This document shows positions 7,900-17,692 of a DNA stretch of 64,000 bases, one piece after another. Below the pieces are notes generated by a model. That model searched no databases, was not told the DNA's origin, and worked only from the letters and a program-made list of their open reading frames with translations. Source of the stretch: Paenibacillus sp. OV219 (GTDB taxonomy: Bacteria; Bacillota; Bacilli; Paenibacillales; Paenibacillaceae); NCBI RefSeq assembly GCF_900110075.1, contig NZ_FOCJ01000010.1, positions 1 to 64,000 on the forward strand. Direction: 5' to 3'. The first letter of the stretch is position 1. Every line of letters begins with the position of its first letter. Made by a program: the position numbers and the translations under genes.

Positions 7900-9400
7900 G
7901 TGGCTGAGCCATCCGACGGCGATCAAAATTATCTCGCTGATGATCGGGATCTTGATGTGGGCTGTTGTTCATTTTGACTCGGAGAAATCGCCGAATACGG
8001 TTGCGAACTTGACGGAATCGCGTGAAATTGATGCGGTTCAAGTAAAGCCGATCGGCATGGATGATAAAAATTATGCGCTCCGCCTGCTGGACCCGGGCGA
8101 GGTGCATTTGACAGTAAGCGGATCGCGGTCGGACTTCCTCATCGCGGAACGCAACAATGATTATCAGGTCACGGTGGATCTCAGTCAGGCGACTGAAGGC
8201 CGGAAGGTGCTGCCGCTTAAAGTGAATTTGCCTCGAGGGCTTGAGCTTATTGAAGTAAGGCCAAGCAATGTCACGGTCGTTCTGGAACGGCTGCTTACGA
8301 AAGAGTATGATGTGACGATACATACCGAGGGCAAGCCAGGCAAGGGGTATAAGACCGGGCAGCCGGTCGTGAAGCCGAATCGGGTGCATGTTACACTGCC
8401 GAAGGATCAAATGAACCTTGTCGCCTCCGTTGGGGGCACAATCTCGGTAGAGGGCGAAGAGGAAACCGTCGCTGATAAGAAAATGAAGCTTGCTGCGTAC
8501 GATCAGGACGGCAATGAACTAACAGATGCGGTTATAAGTCCAAGCGTGGTAGAGGTAGAGGTACCGATCACGAAGCCGTTTAAGAAGCTGCCGTTGCAGG
8601 TTGGATTCACCGGGGAGCTGCCAGAGGGACTCGCAATTGCTTCCTTCAAGCAGAGTGTGGATCAGATCACAGTGTATGGACCGCAGGATGTGCTCAATAC
8701 GTACGAGTACTATGACGGCATTACAATTGACTTGTCGAAACTGAAGCGATCGGGTACGATGGAGCTCGATGTGGTGCCGACAGGCGATATTGCTTCGGTT
8801 GACCCGATAAAAGTGACATTCGAGTATACGATTGTGCCCGTGGAGTCCCGAGTTATCTCGAGCTTGCCAGTTACGCTCATCGGGCTCTCGGACGGATTGA
8901 AAGCCAATATATCGCTGCCTACGACCGGCACGGTAGATGCGATTATACGCGGTGCGCCAGATACGTTGGCTGCGCTTGGCGTCAAGGATGTGCAGCTCAT
9001 TGCCGACTTGAGCGGGCTAGGCCCTGGCAGCCATGTTGTGCCGCTGGAGGTACATCTGCCGCGCTTCGTAGAGCAGGCGCCGAATGCGCCACTCAGTATC
9101 ACGGTGGATATTACGGATGGCACGACAGCTTCCGTGACGCCAACTGATGCGTTGCCGACTGACGGACAGCCGAGTGATGGCAGCAGTAGTAGCGGTAATT
9201 CGACTGCGCCTGATGGCACAGACAATGCGGCTGACGGTGGAAGCGGGAAGGCAAGCGGAGACAGCGCTGTTGGTACGGGCAACGGGACGGCGACGGAGTC
9301 TCCGGCTGCCGGAGGTGACGCTGCTTCAGGCAGTGGAAACGGGCAGAATAGCCTAAGCGGGGCCGGCAGCTCGAATAAGAAAGATGAAGCGAAAGAGTAG
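7892..9400 (+). CDS. cdaR: CdaA regulatory protein CdaR (YbbR-domain)
   Basis: Extracytoplasmic regulator that contacts CdaA and modulates c-di-AMP synthesis. The 502-aa product has one N-terminal membrane segment (about residues 10-27, [16 protein letters not shown]), several YbbR-type beta domains up to about residue 415, and then a ~85-residue low-complexity tail rich in Ser, Gly, Ala and Thr, probably an unstructured wall-facing segment. ATG 7892 with AAGGGGGG at 7876-7883 is chosen; an in-frame upstream start at 7838 lies inside cdaA without support. The overlap with cdaA implies translational coupling. Confidence 0.93.
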   Translation: MDKWLSHPTAIKIISLMIGILMWAVVHFDSEKSPNTVANLTESREIDAVQVKPIGMDDKNYALRLLDPGEVHLTVSGSRSDFLIAERNNDYQVTVDLSQATEGRKVLPLKVNLPRGLELIEVRPSNVTVVLERLLTKEYDVTIHTEGKPGKGYKTGQPVVKPNRVHVTLPKDQMNLVASVGGTISVEGEEETVADKKMKLAAYDQDGNELTDAVISPSVVEVEVPITKPFKKLPLQVGFTGELPEGLAIASFKQSVDQITVYGPQDVLNTYEYYDGITIDLSKLKRSGTMELDVVPTGDIASVDPIKVTFEYTIVPVESRVISSLPVTLIGLSDGLKANISLPTTGTVDAIIRGAPDTLAALGVKDVQLIADLSGLGPGSHVVPLEVHLPRFVEQAPNAPLSITVDITDGTTASVTPTDALPTDGQPSDGSSSSGNSTAPDGTDNAADGGSGKASGDSAVGTGNGTATESPAAGGDAASGSGNGQNSLSGAGSSNKKDEAKE

Positions 9401-9453
9401 CCGGGAAGCTGCGCTTGAACTTACTACGAATAGATAAAAGGGGAATATGTATA

Positions 9454-10800
9454 ATGGGTAAATATTTCGGTACTGATGGTGTGCGGGGCGTCGCGAATCG
9501 CGAACTGACTCCGGAACTTGCATATAAAATTGGCCGCTGCGGCGGATATGTACTTGCTGGACAGGCGGAGCGTCCGAAGGTTGTTATTGGTCTTGATACG
9601 CGTATTTCCGGTCCGATGCTGGAAGCTTCGCTCATTGCGGGCTTGCTGTCGATCGGAGCTAGCGTTGTCCGCATTGGCGTTGTATCGACGCCGGCAGTTG
9701 CTTATTTGACGCGTGAGCTTGGCGCAGATGCGGGGGTTATGATCTCGGCTTCGCATAACCCTGTCGAAGATAACGGCATTAAATTTTTTGGCGGCGATGG
9801 CTTTAAGCTTTCTGACGATACAGAGCTTGAAATCGAGCGCTTGATGGATGCTGAGGTAGATGAGCTACCTCGCCCAGAAGGCGGCGATATTGGTACAGTA
9901 ACGGTGGATGAAACGGCGAAGCGCAAGTTTATCGATTTCTTGAAAACAACGGTTAATCAGAGCTTTGCAGGGCTGAAGATCGTCCTTGATTGCGCGAACG
10001 GTTCGGCACATGAAATTGCGCCAACGGTATTCCGTGAGCTTGGTGCAGAAATCATTACGGTTGGCGCTGAGCCGAACGGCCTCAACATCAATGATGGCGT
10101 CGGTTCCACGCATCCGGAATATCTTCGCGAGGAAGTGCTGAAGCACGGCGCGGATTTCGGCTTGTCCTTTGACGGCGACGCTGACCGTCTCATCGCGATT
10201 GATGAGAAGGGCGAAGAGGTAGACGGTGACTTCATTCTGTGCATCTGCGGCGACGCGATGAAGCGAGCTGGCACGCTTAAGAACGATACGGTCGTAACGA
10301 CAGTAATGAGCAACATTGGCTTCTTTAAAGCGGCACAGAAGATTGGACTGAGCACGGCTCAAACGGCGGTTGGAGATCGTTATGTAATGGAAGAAATGCG
10401 CCGCGGGGGCTTTAATCTTGGTGGCGAGCAGTCCGGCCATGTGATCTTCCTCGACTACAATACCACTGGCGACGGCATCCTGACAGCGCTGCAGCTGACG
10501 AATACGCTAGTTGCTTCCGGGAAGAAGCTGAGCGAACAGAAGACGCTTATGCGTAAATTCCCTCAGGTGCTCATTAACGTGCGTGTAGCGGACAAGAGCA
10601 CGTATAAGGACAATGAAGCGATTGCAGCTGCGATTGCAGAGGTTGAGCAGGAGCTTGGCGACAACGGCCGCGTGCTCGTTCGCCCGTCCGGTACGGAGTC
10701 TTTGATCCGCGTCATGGCGGAAGGACCGGATAAAGAGCAGGTCGAAGCGTATGTGAACCGAATCGTTGATACGGTTCGCGCTGAGCTTGGTGCAGAATAG
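9454..10800 (+). CDS. glmM: Phosphoglucosamine mutase
   Basis: Converts glucosamine-6-phosphate to glucosamine-1-phosphate for UDP-GlcNAc and peptidoglycan synthesis. The 448-aa product (same length as B. subtilis GlmM) starts [12 protein letters not shown] and has the phosphoserine loop MISASHNP with Ser100, the metal-binding DGDADR and the sugar-binding GGEQSGH. The start is ATG 9454, behind AAAGGGG (9437-9443). Third gene of the cdaA operon; GlmM is known to interact with CdaA. Its partner glmS follows 750 nt downstream. Confidence 0.97.
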   Translation: MGKYFGTDGVRGVANRELTPELAYKIGRCGGYVLAGQAERPKVVIGLDTRISGPMLEASLIAGLLSIGASVVRIGVVSTPAVAYLTRELGADAGVMISASHNPVEDNGIKFFGGDGFKLSDDTELEIERLMDAEVDELPRPEGGDIGTVTVDETAKRKFIDFLKTTVNQSFAGLKIVLDCANGSAHEIAPTVFRELGAEIITVGAEPNGLNINDGVGSTHPEYLREEVLKHGADFGLSFDGDADRLIAIDEKGEEVDGDFILCICGDAMKRAGTLKNDTVVTTVMSNIGFFKAAQKIGLSTAQTAVGDRYVMEEMRRGGFNLGGEQSGHVIFLDYNTTGDGILTALQLTNTLVASGKKLSEQKTLMRKFPQVLINVRVADKSTYKDNEAIAAAIAEVEQELGDNGRVLVRPSGTESLIRVMAEGPDKEQVEAYVNRIVDTVRAELGAE

Positions 10801-10844
10801 TATCAGTTTATGGTAAATGGCTCCGGCCAATTAGAACACTCAGA

Positions 10845-10890
10845 CAATCCTGGATGTGCAGCAATTGCGGCATTCAGGATTGTTTCTTGT
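10845..10890 (+). terminator. Rho-independent terminator of the cdaA-cdaR-glmM operon
   Basis: Imperfect stem CAATCCTG(G)ATG (10845-10856) with CATTCAGGATTG (10871-10882) and then TTTCTTGTT. The T tract is interrupted, so efficiency is uncertain. Confidence 0.65.
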
Positions 10891-10956
10891 TCGCTGTAAG
10901 GTGCGAATATGCGACAAACCTCTCGAGTTTTTGAAAACGATTGCGGAAATTATTTG

Positions 10957-10985
10957 TTGCACCATCGCATGAAAATGAATATAGT
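10957..10985 (+). promoter_or_regulatory. glmS promoter
   Basis: -35 TTGCAC (10957-10962), 17-nt spacer, -10 TATAGT (10980-10985). A start near 10992 would put ~48 nt ahead of the ribozyme cleavage site. Confidence 0.65.
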
Positions 10986-11039
10986 AGGATAGTACATTCA
11001 GGAATGGAAAGCGAGGATCGATGTTAAAGTTTCACTAAA

Positions 11040-11244
11040 GCGCCAGAGCTTGCACGGATTATTACAGCTGCTGTGTTTGTCCATAATGGAAATGGACGCA
11101 CGGCGTATAACCGGCTGTATCAATCGGCAAGCTGACGAGGTGGAGGTGTTCGGAATGTTCGGCGGGGACCTCCCGGTATTGCATTTGACCGTAAGCCGAT
11201 ACTCAAATAGACTGGGCGACTGGTCTGACAAAAGGTCGGTAGAA
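11040..11244 (+). ncRNA. glmS ribozyme/riboswitch (GlcN6P-activated self-cleaving RNA)
   Basis: Conserved core elements occur in the right order: AAAGCGCCAGAGC at the cleavage site (predicted between A11039 and G11040), GGCAAGCTGACGAGGTGGAGG, CGGAATGTTCGGCGGGGACC, CTCCCGGTATTGC, and a 3' part with GTAAGCC...GGCGACT...GACAAAAGGT as in the B. subtilis P4 region. Glucosamine-6-phosphate is the known cofactor; cleavage destabilises the glmS message and shuts off synthesis. It lies upstream of glmS as expected. The 3' boundary is approximate. Confidence 0.93.
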
Positions 11245-11305
11245 TGCTCTATAGCTACATTGGATGCGCACGCGGCAACGGAGGCCGTGATGTGCGTTAT
11301 GGTTC

Positions 11306-11334
11306 AAAGCAGACGTAAAGTGCTGCTTTTATTG
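11306..11334 (+). terminator. Possible terminator hairpin inside the glmS leader
   Basis: Stem AAAGCAG (11306-11312) pairs with CTGCTTT (11323-11329), then TATTGTGTTG. It lies between ribozyme and glmS, so it would have to be read through or controlled. The T tract is poor; it may only be a stem. Confidence 0.35.
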
Positions 11335-11550
11335 TGTTGTTCTCGAATGAAAGAATTATTTTCCCATTTGCATACAGGGTGTGCGCTTTCTTTGTTATTG
11401 TCTTTTTACTTGTATGAGCTCATTCATTATTCAAATTTAACTCTTGGCAGGACGGAGCCGGCGATTAGGCGGCCTTGCGCCGCCATGCATAGTAATCGAG
11501 GCATCCGACTGATGCGAGGGTAATATACCCAAATTCGGAGGTCTATTCAT

Positions 11551-13383
11551 ATGTGTGGAATTGTAGGATATATCGGTAAACGGGATTCGCAGGATATTTT
11601 GATCGAAGGCTTGAAGAAGCTGGAGTACCGCGGTTATGACTCCGCAGGTATTGCTGTATTTACGAAGAACGGATTGGAAGTACGGAAGTCGATCGGTCGT
11701 CTTGCAAACCTGGAGGAGAAGCTGGATGGACAGCCGCTTGAAGGGTCTGTTGGTATCGGTCATACGCGCTGGGCGACACATGGTAAACCGTCTGACGTAA
11801 ACTCTCACCCACATACGGACAACTCGCATAAGTTCTCTGTTGTGCATAACGGCATTATTGAGAATTACTTGGATCTGAAAGATGAACTGATCGCGAAAGG
11901 CGCGAAGTTCGTATCGGAAACAGATACGGAAGTCATTTCCCACCTGATCGCGGAAGAGTACGATGGCGACATCGTAAAAGCGGTTCAGCGTGCAGTGAAG
12001 CGGATGCGCGGTGCATATGCCCTTGGCGTGTTGACGGAGTTTGAACCGGATCGCCTCGTTGCAGTTCGTTTTGCAAGTCCGCTCGTTATCGGTGTAGGTG
12101 AAGGCGAAAACTTCATCGGCTCGGACATTCCAGCAATTCTGGAGCATACGCGTGATGTGTACATTCTGAATGACGGCGATATGGCGATTCTGACGAAGAA
12201 CGCTGTCGAATTGATGACGATCGAAGGCGAATTTATTTCCAAGGAAATATTCCGTGTCGATTGGGATCTTGTTACAGCTGAAAAAGCAGGCTTCGACCAC
12301 TTCATGCTGAAAGAGATTTATGAGCAGCCTAAAGCATACCGCGACACGATGATGGGCCGTATTTCGGATGATGGCCGCAGCGTTGTACTGAATGAAATTG
12401 GCATGACTGCAGAGCAAATCCGCGGCATCCGCAAAATCCAAATCGTTGCATGCGGTACGGCAATGCACGCTGGTTTGGTAGGCAAAACCGTTATCGAGAG
12501 CTTGGCTCGCATTCCAGTTGAGACGGACGTTGCTTCCGAGTACCGTTACCGCTCGCCAATCATTACGCCGGATACGCTCGTTATTGTTGTCAGCCAATCC
12601 GGTGAGACAGCGGATACGCTCGCAGCACTGCGTGAAGCGAAGCGCAACGGCGCACGCGTCATGGCGATTACGAACGTGGTTGGCAGTTCGGTAGCCCGTG
12701 AAGCGGATGATGTGATCATCACGCAAGCAGGTCCTGAAATTGCCGTTGCTTCGACGAAAGCTTACACGTCGCAGCTGATTGCTTTCTACCTGTTCGGCTT
12801 GTTCCTTGCCGATACACTCGGCACACGCGATGCGGATGCAATCGCAGAAGTGGTTGCAGCGATGCACGAGCTTCCTGAGAAAGTGGAGCGCATCCTTGAG
12901 GAAGCACCAGTGCTGAAGACGCTCGCGGAATCGCTCGCGAAGCATCAGAACCTGTTCTTTATCGGCCGCGGCGTTGACTTTGCAGTCGTGCAAGAGGGCT
13001 CGCTGAAGCTGAAAGAAATTTCGTATATCCACTCCGAAGCGTATGCAGCAGGCGAACTAAAGCATGGTACGCTGGCGCTGATCGAGGAGGGCATTCCTGT
13101 CATCTCGCTCATCACGCAAGAGGATCTGTATGAGAAGACGCTTAGCAACATTAAAGAAGTCAAAGCTCGCGGCGCGCATGTACTTGGCGTTGTGAACGAA
13201 GGCCTGGAAGCGGAGGTCAGCAAGTCCGTTGACGAGCTGTTCGCGATTCCGAAGACGCTGCCGTTGCTTGCACCAGCATTGTCGGTCGTGCCATTGCAGC
13301 TGATTGCATACTATGCGTCGCTAGCTCGTGGTAATGATGTTGATAAGCCGCGTAACTTGGCGAAGAGCGTGACAGTTGAGTAA
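11551..13383 (+). CDS. glmS: Glutamine-fructose-6-phosphate aminotransferase (isomerizing)
   Basis: Makes glucosamine-6-phosphate from fructose-6-phosphate and glutamine, the first step to UDP-GlcNAc. The 610-aa product begins MCGIVGYIG with catalytic Cys2 of the N-terminal glutaminase domain, has YRGYDSAGI and HTRWATHG, and carries two SIS domains (CGTAMHAG, VVSQSGETADT) ending in the typical AKSVTVE. GGAGG at 11537-11541 sets the start. A 300-nt leader separates the gene from the ribozyme that senses its product. Confidence 0.98.
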   Translation: MCGIVGYIGKRDSQDILIEGLKKLEYRGYDSAGIAVFTKNGLEVRKSIGRLANLEEKLDGQPLEGSVGIGHTRWATHGKPSDVNSHPHTDNSHKFSVVHNGIIENYLDLKDELIAKGAKFVSETDTEVISHLIAEEYDGDIVKAVQRAVKRMRGAYALGVLTEFEPDRLVAVRFASPLVIGVGEGENFIGSDIPAILEHTRDVYILNDGDMAILTKNAVELMTIEGEFISKEIFRVDWDLVTAEKAGFDHFMLKEIYEQPKAYRDTMMGRISDDGRSVVLNEIGMTAEQIRGIRKIQIVACGTAMHAGLVGKTVIESLARIPVETDVASEYRYRSPIITPDTLVIVVSQSGETADTLAALREAKRNGARVMAITNVVGSSVAREADDVIITQAGPEIAVASTKAYTSQLIAFYLFGLFLADTLGTRDADAIAEVVAAMHELPEKVERILEEAPVLKTLAESLAKHQNLFFIGRGVDFAVVQEGSLKLKEISYIHSEAYAAGELKHGTLALIEEGIPVISLITQEDLYEKTLSNIKEVKARGAHVLGVVNEGLEAEVSKSVDELFAIPKTLPLLAPALSVVPLQLIAYYASLARGNDVDKPRNLAKSVTVE

Positions 13384-13420
13384 ACACAATTATATTGAGT
13401 TAAAAATGTCTGTTGATAAA

Positions 13421-13500
13421 AAAGTGTGGAACCAGTAAAAAAACTATGGAACCAGTAAATAAAGTATGGAACTAGTAAAGAAACAGTGGAACCACTATTG
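13421..13500 (+). repeat. Four tandem 20-bp repeats
   Basis: Units at 13421, 13441, 13461 and 13481, each with core TGGAACCAGTAAA (the third has TGGAACTAGTAAAG, the fourth TGGAACCACTATTG). The period is exactly 20 bp, about two helical turns, so all cores face the same side of the DNA. It lies between the glmS stop and the next terminator. No function is recognised. Confidence 0.8.
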
Positions 13501-13524
13501 AAGAGGAAATAAAACAACGAGAAG

Positions 13525-13562
13525 AGTCCCGATGATGCTTTATTAGTCATCGGGACTTTTTA
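13525..13562 (+). terminator. Strong Rho-independent terminator (glmS)
   Basis: Stem AGTCCCGATGA (13525-13535) pairs with TCATCGGGACT (13547-13557), followed by a T run. Confidence 0.92.
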
Positions 13563-13577
13563 TTAAGGAGCCAATTA

Positions 13578-13769
13578 ATGTCGGAGACAATTGGTACCCG
13601 GGTGAAAAAGATACGCAAGTTGAATGAGTTGATTCAAGTTGAATTCTCTTCATTATTAGGAATTTCACAAGGAAGACTGAGCGAAATTGAGAAAGATATA
13701 ACTAAGCCTTCAGCTGAAACATTAATTGCATTAAGGAAGAGGTTTATGGTCGATTTGAATGAGCTTTAA
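13578..13769 (+). CDS. Small XRE-family transcriptional regulator
   Basis: A 63-aa protein made almost entirely of one Cro/C1-type helix-turn-helix: IGTRVKKIRKLNELIQVEFSSLLGISQGRLSEIEKDITKPSAETLIAL. Good RBS AAGGAG (13565-13570) before ATG 13578. It lacks any sensor domain; single-domain XRE proteins of this size are common, but it could be the remnant of a longer regulator. The target is unknown. A terminator follows at 13821. Confidence 0.8.
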   Translation: MSETIGTRVKKIRKLNELIQVEFSSLLGISQGRLSEIEKDITKPSAETLIALRKRFMVDLNEL

Positions 13770-13820
13770 GTGATGTGGATTAATCCGCTATTCATACATA
13801 TCTATGTAACCATCAAAGCG

Positions 13821-13850
13821 AGGTTGCCCGGCTAAGGGGAACCTTTTTTT
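13821..13850 (+). terminator. Rho-independent terminator of the XRE gene
   Basis: Stem AGGTTGCCC (from 13821) pairs with GGGGAACCT, followed by TTTTTT. Confidence 0.85.
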
Positions 13851-13953
13851 GTGGAATGTTTAACTTCTTGTCTATTCAGAGATTTTGACCTTATAATAAG
13901 CCTTATTGTTAATCATCCAAGAAGACATCAACGGGAGATTAGGTGGTATTCCA

Positions 13954-14466
13954 ATGCTAAAGGTTCCATTCCGAAACAAGAAGTTCTTTACGGGGATTTA
14001 CATATGGATTACGGTTGCTATATGCATGATTGTAACCGTTTTCTCCGCCTCTCTATATGTCAACGTTAAGAACAATGTTGAGAAGAATAACTATGAATTG
14101 AATCAGTAGATGCTCTATCAGACACAAGCCAATATCGAATACATGAACGAAACGGTGAAGCAACTGATTTCGACGATCTATTTCAGCGCTGAATCGGATT
14201 ATCTGCTGCATGTGAAGAACCTGGATAATTCGATTTTTGACGTGAACCTCACGCTGAATAAGTTAACGAGCTCTGTTATCAACAATAACCCGCTGATTCA
14301 TTCCATTTATTTATATAACGGAGAGACGAAAGCTTTCCTATCGACTTACAACGGCATGTTTTATCAAGACGACGAGCTGCTGAAAACACTGAAGACCTAT
14401 AAAGATGTTCCGATCCTACAGCCAATATCGCGAAAAATGAGTATCAATAACAAGATGGTAGAGTAA
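13954..14466 (+). pseudogene. Broken YesN/AraC-type membrane regulator (N-terminal sensor part only)
   Basis: Starts at ATG 13954 (RBS AGGTGG 13941-13946) with RNKKFFTGIYIWITVAICMIVTVFSASLY, a basic stretch plus a membrane helix, as in Paenibacillus AraC regulators with an extracellular sensor domain. A TAG at 14107-14109 interrupts the frame after NNYELNQ; the same frame continues with a sensor-like domain (IHSIYLYNGETKAFLSTYNG) to a TAA at 14464-14466. The second membrane helix and the DNA-binding domain are absent. Nonsense mutation plus C-terminal truncation make it a clear remnant. It lies before an intact two-component system and may be its predecessor. Confidence 0.8.
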
Positions 14467-14472
14467 ATGTTA

Positions 14473-14490
14473 ACCCTGCGTATGCAGGGT
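14473..14490 (+). terminator. Weak terminator-like hairpin
   Basis: ACCCTGC (14473-14479) pairs with GCAGGGT (14484-14490), loop GTAT, followed only by ATTTCT. It may be a degraded terminator between the pseudogene and the sensor kinase gene. Confidence 0.35.
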
Positions 14491-14634
14491 ATTTCTATAT
14501 GTAGGGAGTGGTACCAGGAACAAGGAAGCAGCAACTGCCCGTTAAAACTAATATTCAAGTTAAGTTAAATTAGGTATAGTCATTTCATAGCTATTGTATG
14601 CGCTTGCGAAACTATGAAGAAGGAATGATCAGCT

Positions 14635-16377
14635 ATGAATTTGAGCAAGATAGGTCGGACCAAATGGTACGTCTATCAAAAAATTGTCACGGTCTTTATC
14701 ATATTGTTCGTTCCTCTAATCGTGATGAACATGTGGATCAATTACAAGGGATTATTCTTCATCAAAAATGAGATTGCTGATTCTGCTGTTGCCGGGGCGT
14801 CGTTTTACTCGAAACAGCTGGATGACCAGCTCTATTTTATTCGTAGCCAGCAATTGCAATTTTTAAATGATCAAGACTTACAGAAGCTTAGCTTTCAAGG
14901 CGCAACTATGGATAAATTTGAAATGGTCCAACTTATCAACCAGGTCAAGGACCGGCTGGTGTCGCTTCTCAATTCGAGCGAGTATGTCGTGAATGCAGGC
15001 GTGTATGTGAAAGAGATTGAAAAGACGGTCTCCGTTAAGGATGATGTCCTGAACACGCCGAATGAGGAGTACAACTTGATCTCCACCTTAATTAAAGAAA
15101 CACCCGTCCCTTCGTTCTATATGTACCATGATCGGCTCTATTTTATTGAAAGCGCAAACAATTCAGGCGTTTGGTCTTATATTGAACTTTCCAGAGACAA
15201 GCTGCTAGAGGCACTGAAGCAAATTGCATCACTCTATCAGAACTCTGAAGTTCTTATTGGCAGCCAGAGCAACGGAGTGCTCTTATCAACTTTATCGGAT
15301 CGCCCTGAATTAGCTGAGGTGCTTACAATAGCACAAGAACTGAGTGGGCCAGAGCCTGGGAAGTCGATTGTACGTAAGGTAAATGGAACGAACTATTTCA
15401 TAACGCGCAGTGACGTAAGTTCTCTGCATCTATCACTCGTCATGTTCGTGAATCAGAATGAGCTGGTACGCCCGCTTAGCCAGTTCAATTCATGGTTCTT
15501 CGCCTTATTAATTATTGCGGTTGCCGTACTGCTGCTGTACTCGTTCTCCATCCATTTCATGATTCATCGCCCGCTCACTAGGCTGACCAAAGCCTTTCAA
15601 ATCATCGAGACCGATAACTTGAATCTCGTCATCGAGTCAAAACGTAAGGATGAGTTTCATTACTTATTCAACAGCTTCAACCGTATGGCACAGCGCTTAA
15701 AGCGTTCCATTGAAGAGAATTATGAGCAGAAGATTGCCCTTCAGCATTCGGAGCTCAAACAGTTGCAATCGCAAATCAATCCCCATTTTCTGTATAACAG
15801 CTTTTTTAATATTTATATGATGTGCAAGACTGGTGATTCAGATGGGGCTGGAGAGCTGTCGCAGAAGCTTGGAAGCTATTACCAATACATTACGAGAAGC
15901 GGCTCAGACGAAGTTCCTCTCTATAAGGAATTCCAGCATGCGCTTGATTATTGTGAAATCCAGTGCATCCGGTTCTCGAACCGGGTCGAGTTCGAATACG
16001 AAGAGTTGCCGGAATCTACAGCCGCACTTTATGTCCCTCGATTAATCATTCAACCGGTCGTGGAAAATGTGTTTGAGCACGCGTTTGAAGATGGGATGAT
16101 GGAGGGAGTTCTCTATATGCGGAGCAGCTTTGAAGAAGAAGTCGTCTGTATTACGGTTGAAGATAATGGCAAACTTCTATCAGATGAGAAGCTTGGTCAA
16201 TTACGAGCGAAGTTGGGGAGTCTGAACGTTGAACGAACGGAGCAGACCGGCATTATCAACGTAGGCAATAGGCTTCAATTGAAATATGGCCCAAACAGCG
16301 GACTATTTATCTCGCGTAGTCATTACGGCGGTTTGAAGGTAGATATCAAAATCGATTATAAGCAAATGGGGGCATAG
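14635..16377 (+). CDS. Sensor histidine kinase, YesM family
   Basis: Membrane sensor kinase that probably detects an extracellular sugar (580 aa). One membrane helix near residues 15-33, a ~250-residue extracellular sensor domain, a second helix (about 287-309), a HAMP linker, then the LytS/YesM-type kinase core LQSQINPHFLYNSF with H384 as phospho-acceptor, and an HATPase domain with QPVVENVFEHAFEDG and TVEDNG. The response regulator follows after 1 nt and an ABC sugar importer after that, an arrangement typical of Paenibacillus. No strong SD is seen; AAGAAGGAATG lies just ahead of ATG 14635. Confidence 0.92.
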   Translation: MNLSKIGRTKWYVYQKIVTVFIILFVPLIVMNMWINYKGLFFIKNEIADSAVAGASFYSKQLDDQLYFIRSQQLQFLNDQDLQKLSFQGATMDKFEMVQLINQVKDRLVSLLNSSEYVVNAGVYVKEIEKTVSVKDDVLNTPNEEYNLISTLIKETPVPSFYMYHDRLYFIESANNSGVWSYIELSRDKLLEALKQIASLYQNSEVLIGSQSNGVLLSTLSDRPELAEVLTIAQELSGPEPGKSIVRKVNGTNYFITRSDVSSLHLSLVMFVNQNELVRPLSQFNSWFFALLIIAVAVLLLYSFSIHFMIHRPLTRLTKAFQIIETDNLNLVIESKRKDEFHYLFNSFNRMAQRLKRSIEENYEQKIALQHSELKQLQSQINPHFLYNSFFNIYMMCKTGDSDGAGELSQKLGSYYQYITRSGSDEVPLYKEFQHALDYCEIQCIRFSNRVEFEYEELPESTAALYVPRLIIQPVVENVFEHAFEDGMMEGVLYMRSSFEEEVVCITVEDNGKLLSDEKLGQLRAKLGSLNVERTEQTGIINVGNRLQLKYGPNSGLFISRSHYGGLKVDIKIDYKQMGA

Positions 16378-16378
16378 C

Positions 16379-17692
16379 ATGTATCGACTGCTTATTGTTG
16401 ATGACGAGCCTGTCATCGTAAACGGACTGGTGCAGCTGTTTCAAGGGAATTCAGAATTTGAACTAGATATCGTTAAGGCTTATTCTGCCAATGAGGCACT
16501 CGAGATCGCCAAAACCTCGAAGCTCGATATTATGGTTAGCGATATCCGAATGCCCAAGAAGAGCGGGCTCCAGCTAGTAGATGAAATGGTTTATTACTGG
16601 CCATCGTGCCGTATTATTTTTCTAACCGGATACAGCGAATTCGAGTACGTTTATGAAGCCATTCAGAAGAACGTCGAGAACTATATTCTCAAAACTGAAG
16701 GCATGGAGCCTATCTTCAGGGCTGTAAAGACGGCGATACAGAAGCTGGACGCAGAGAAGAAAGCAAGAGTGTTGGTAGAAAAAGCACAGCTACAGCTCCA
16801 ATTCACGGAATCTCTGCTTAAAAAAGAATTGCTGGAAGGTTTGCTAAGAGGCGAAACGATCGCGTCGCTCCGAGCAAATCCTCAGTATGCGGATATTGAG
16901 CTTGGGGTTTCCCCAGAGCATCCAGCTATGCTGTTAGTCGGTCAGCTTGATTCGAGAGAAGAGCTCGCCTCTTCTCAGAAGTGGAAGATGCTGCAAGTCG
17001 TTCAGCAGCTTGTATGTCATCAACTTCCAGCTTCAATCCATATAGAGCAAATGGTTTATGACGCAAGCGCGCTAGTTTGGCTGCTTCAACCGGATAATGA
17101 GCTGGCTTCCCGGTTAAAGCTTCTGACGGATGAAGTGGACATGCGCAGCTTTGCGACATATGTAAAAGGAGTCTTAGAGTCAGTACAGAACGAGTGTGAG
17201 GAGCGTACCGGAATTTCGGTTTTGTTTGCCACTTCGAGTAATCTGCGTAATTGGGCGTTTATACATGAACAAGTCGAGCAGGCTAGTGTGCTCATTCGAA
17301 GAAGCTTCTCGCTGGGGAAGGCTATGATTATTCTCGATATGGACAAGCCTGCTGAAATGATATCTTCCCGGGAGATGGTCATTGATCAAATCCATCTCTA
17401 TATTCAAAAGCATCTATCGGGTAACCTCTCGCTAACCGCAATTGCCGATGAGGTTCACTTTAATCCTTCCTACTTATCCCGTTACTACAAACAAGTGACG
17501 GGGCGCAATCTACTGGACTATATCCAATCTTCCAAGCTGAGCGCTGCAATTGTGATGATGTCCGATCCGCAACTGAAGCTGAATGAAATCGCGGTGAAGC
17601 TTGGCTTTGACTCCCATTCTTATTTCACGACGTTCTTTAAGAGAATGACGGGTTCATCCCCGCAAGATTACCGTAATGCATTACGTAAATAA
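16379..17692 (+). CDS. Response regulator, YesN family (REC + AraC HTH)
   Basis: 437-aa partner of the upstream kinase. N-terminal receiver domain (LLIVDDEP, phospho-acceptor D55 in MVSDIRMP, Lys in ILKTEG), a variable middle region, and a C-terminal AraC/XylS DNA-binding domain (LTAIADEVHFNPSYLSRYYKQVTG, LNEIAVKLGFDSHSYFTTFFKRMTG). The start is 1 nt after the kinase stop, so translation is coupled. Probably activates the ABC transporter genes that begin 108 nt downstream. Confidence 0.93.
   Translation: MYRLLIVDDEPVIVNGLVQLFQGNSEFELDIVKAYSANEALEIAKTSKLDIMVSDIRMPKKSGLQLVDEMVYYWPSCRIIFLTGYSEFEYVYEAIQKNVENYILKTEGMEPIFRAVKTAIQKLDAEKKARVLVEKAQLQLQFTESLLKKELLEGLLRGETIASLRANPQYADIELGVSPEHPAMLLVGQLDSREELASSQKWKMLQVVQQLVCHQLPASIHIEQMVYDASALVWLLQPDNELASRLKLLTDEVDMRSFATYVKGVLESVQNECEERTGISVLFATSSNLRNWAFIHEQVEQASVLIRRSFSLGKAMIILDMDKPAEMISSREMVIDQIHLYIQKHLSGNLSLTAIADEVHFNPSYLSRYYKQVTGRNLLDYIQSSKLSAAIVMMSDPQLKLNEIAVKLGFDSHSYFTTFFKRMTGSSPQDYRNALRK

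Noticed and set aside
8710..9674. Minus-strand open frames opposite cdaR and glmM
   Set aside because: Antisense shadows of conserved genes; no RBS or motif.
11050..11523. 157-codon frame across the glmS leader
   Set aside because: It lies over the glmS ribozyme core and has no RBS or recognisable domain.
11437..13032. 531-codon open frame on the minus strand opposite glmS
   Set aside because: Antisense to the well-recognised glmS; composition is low in hydrophobic pattern and shows no family motif. Long antisense frames arise from codon bias.
13421..13500. CRISPR-like array
   Set aside because: Units are 20 bp with no unique spacers and no cas genes; it is a plain tandem repeat.
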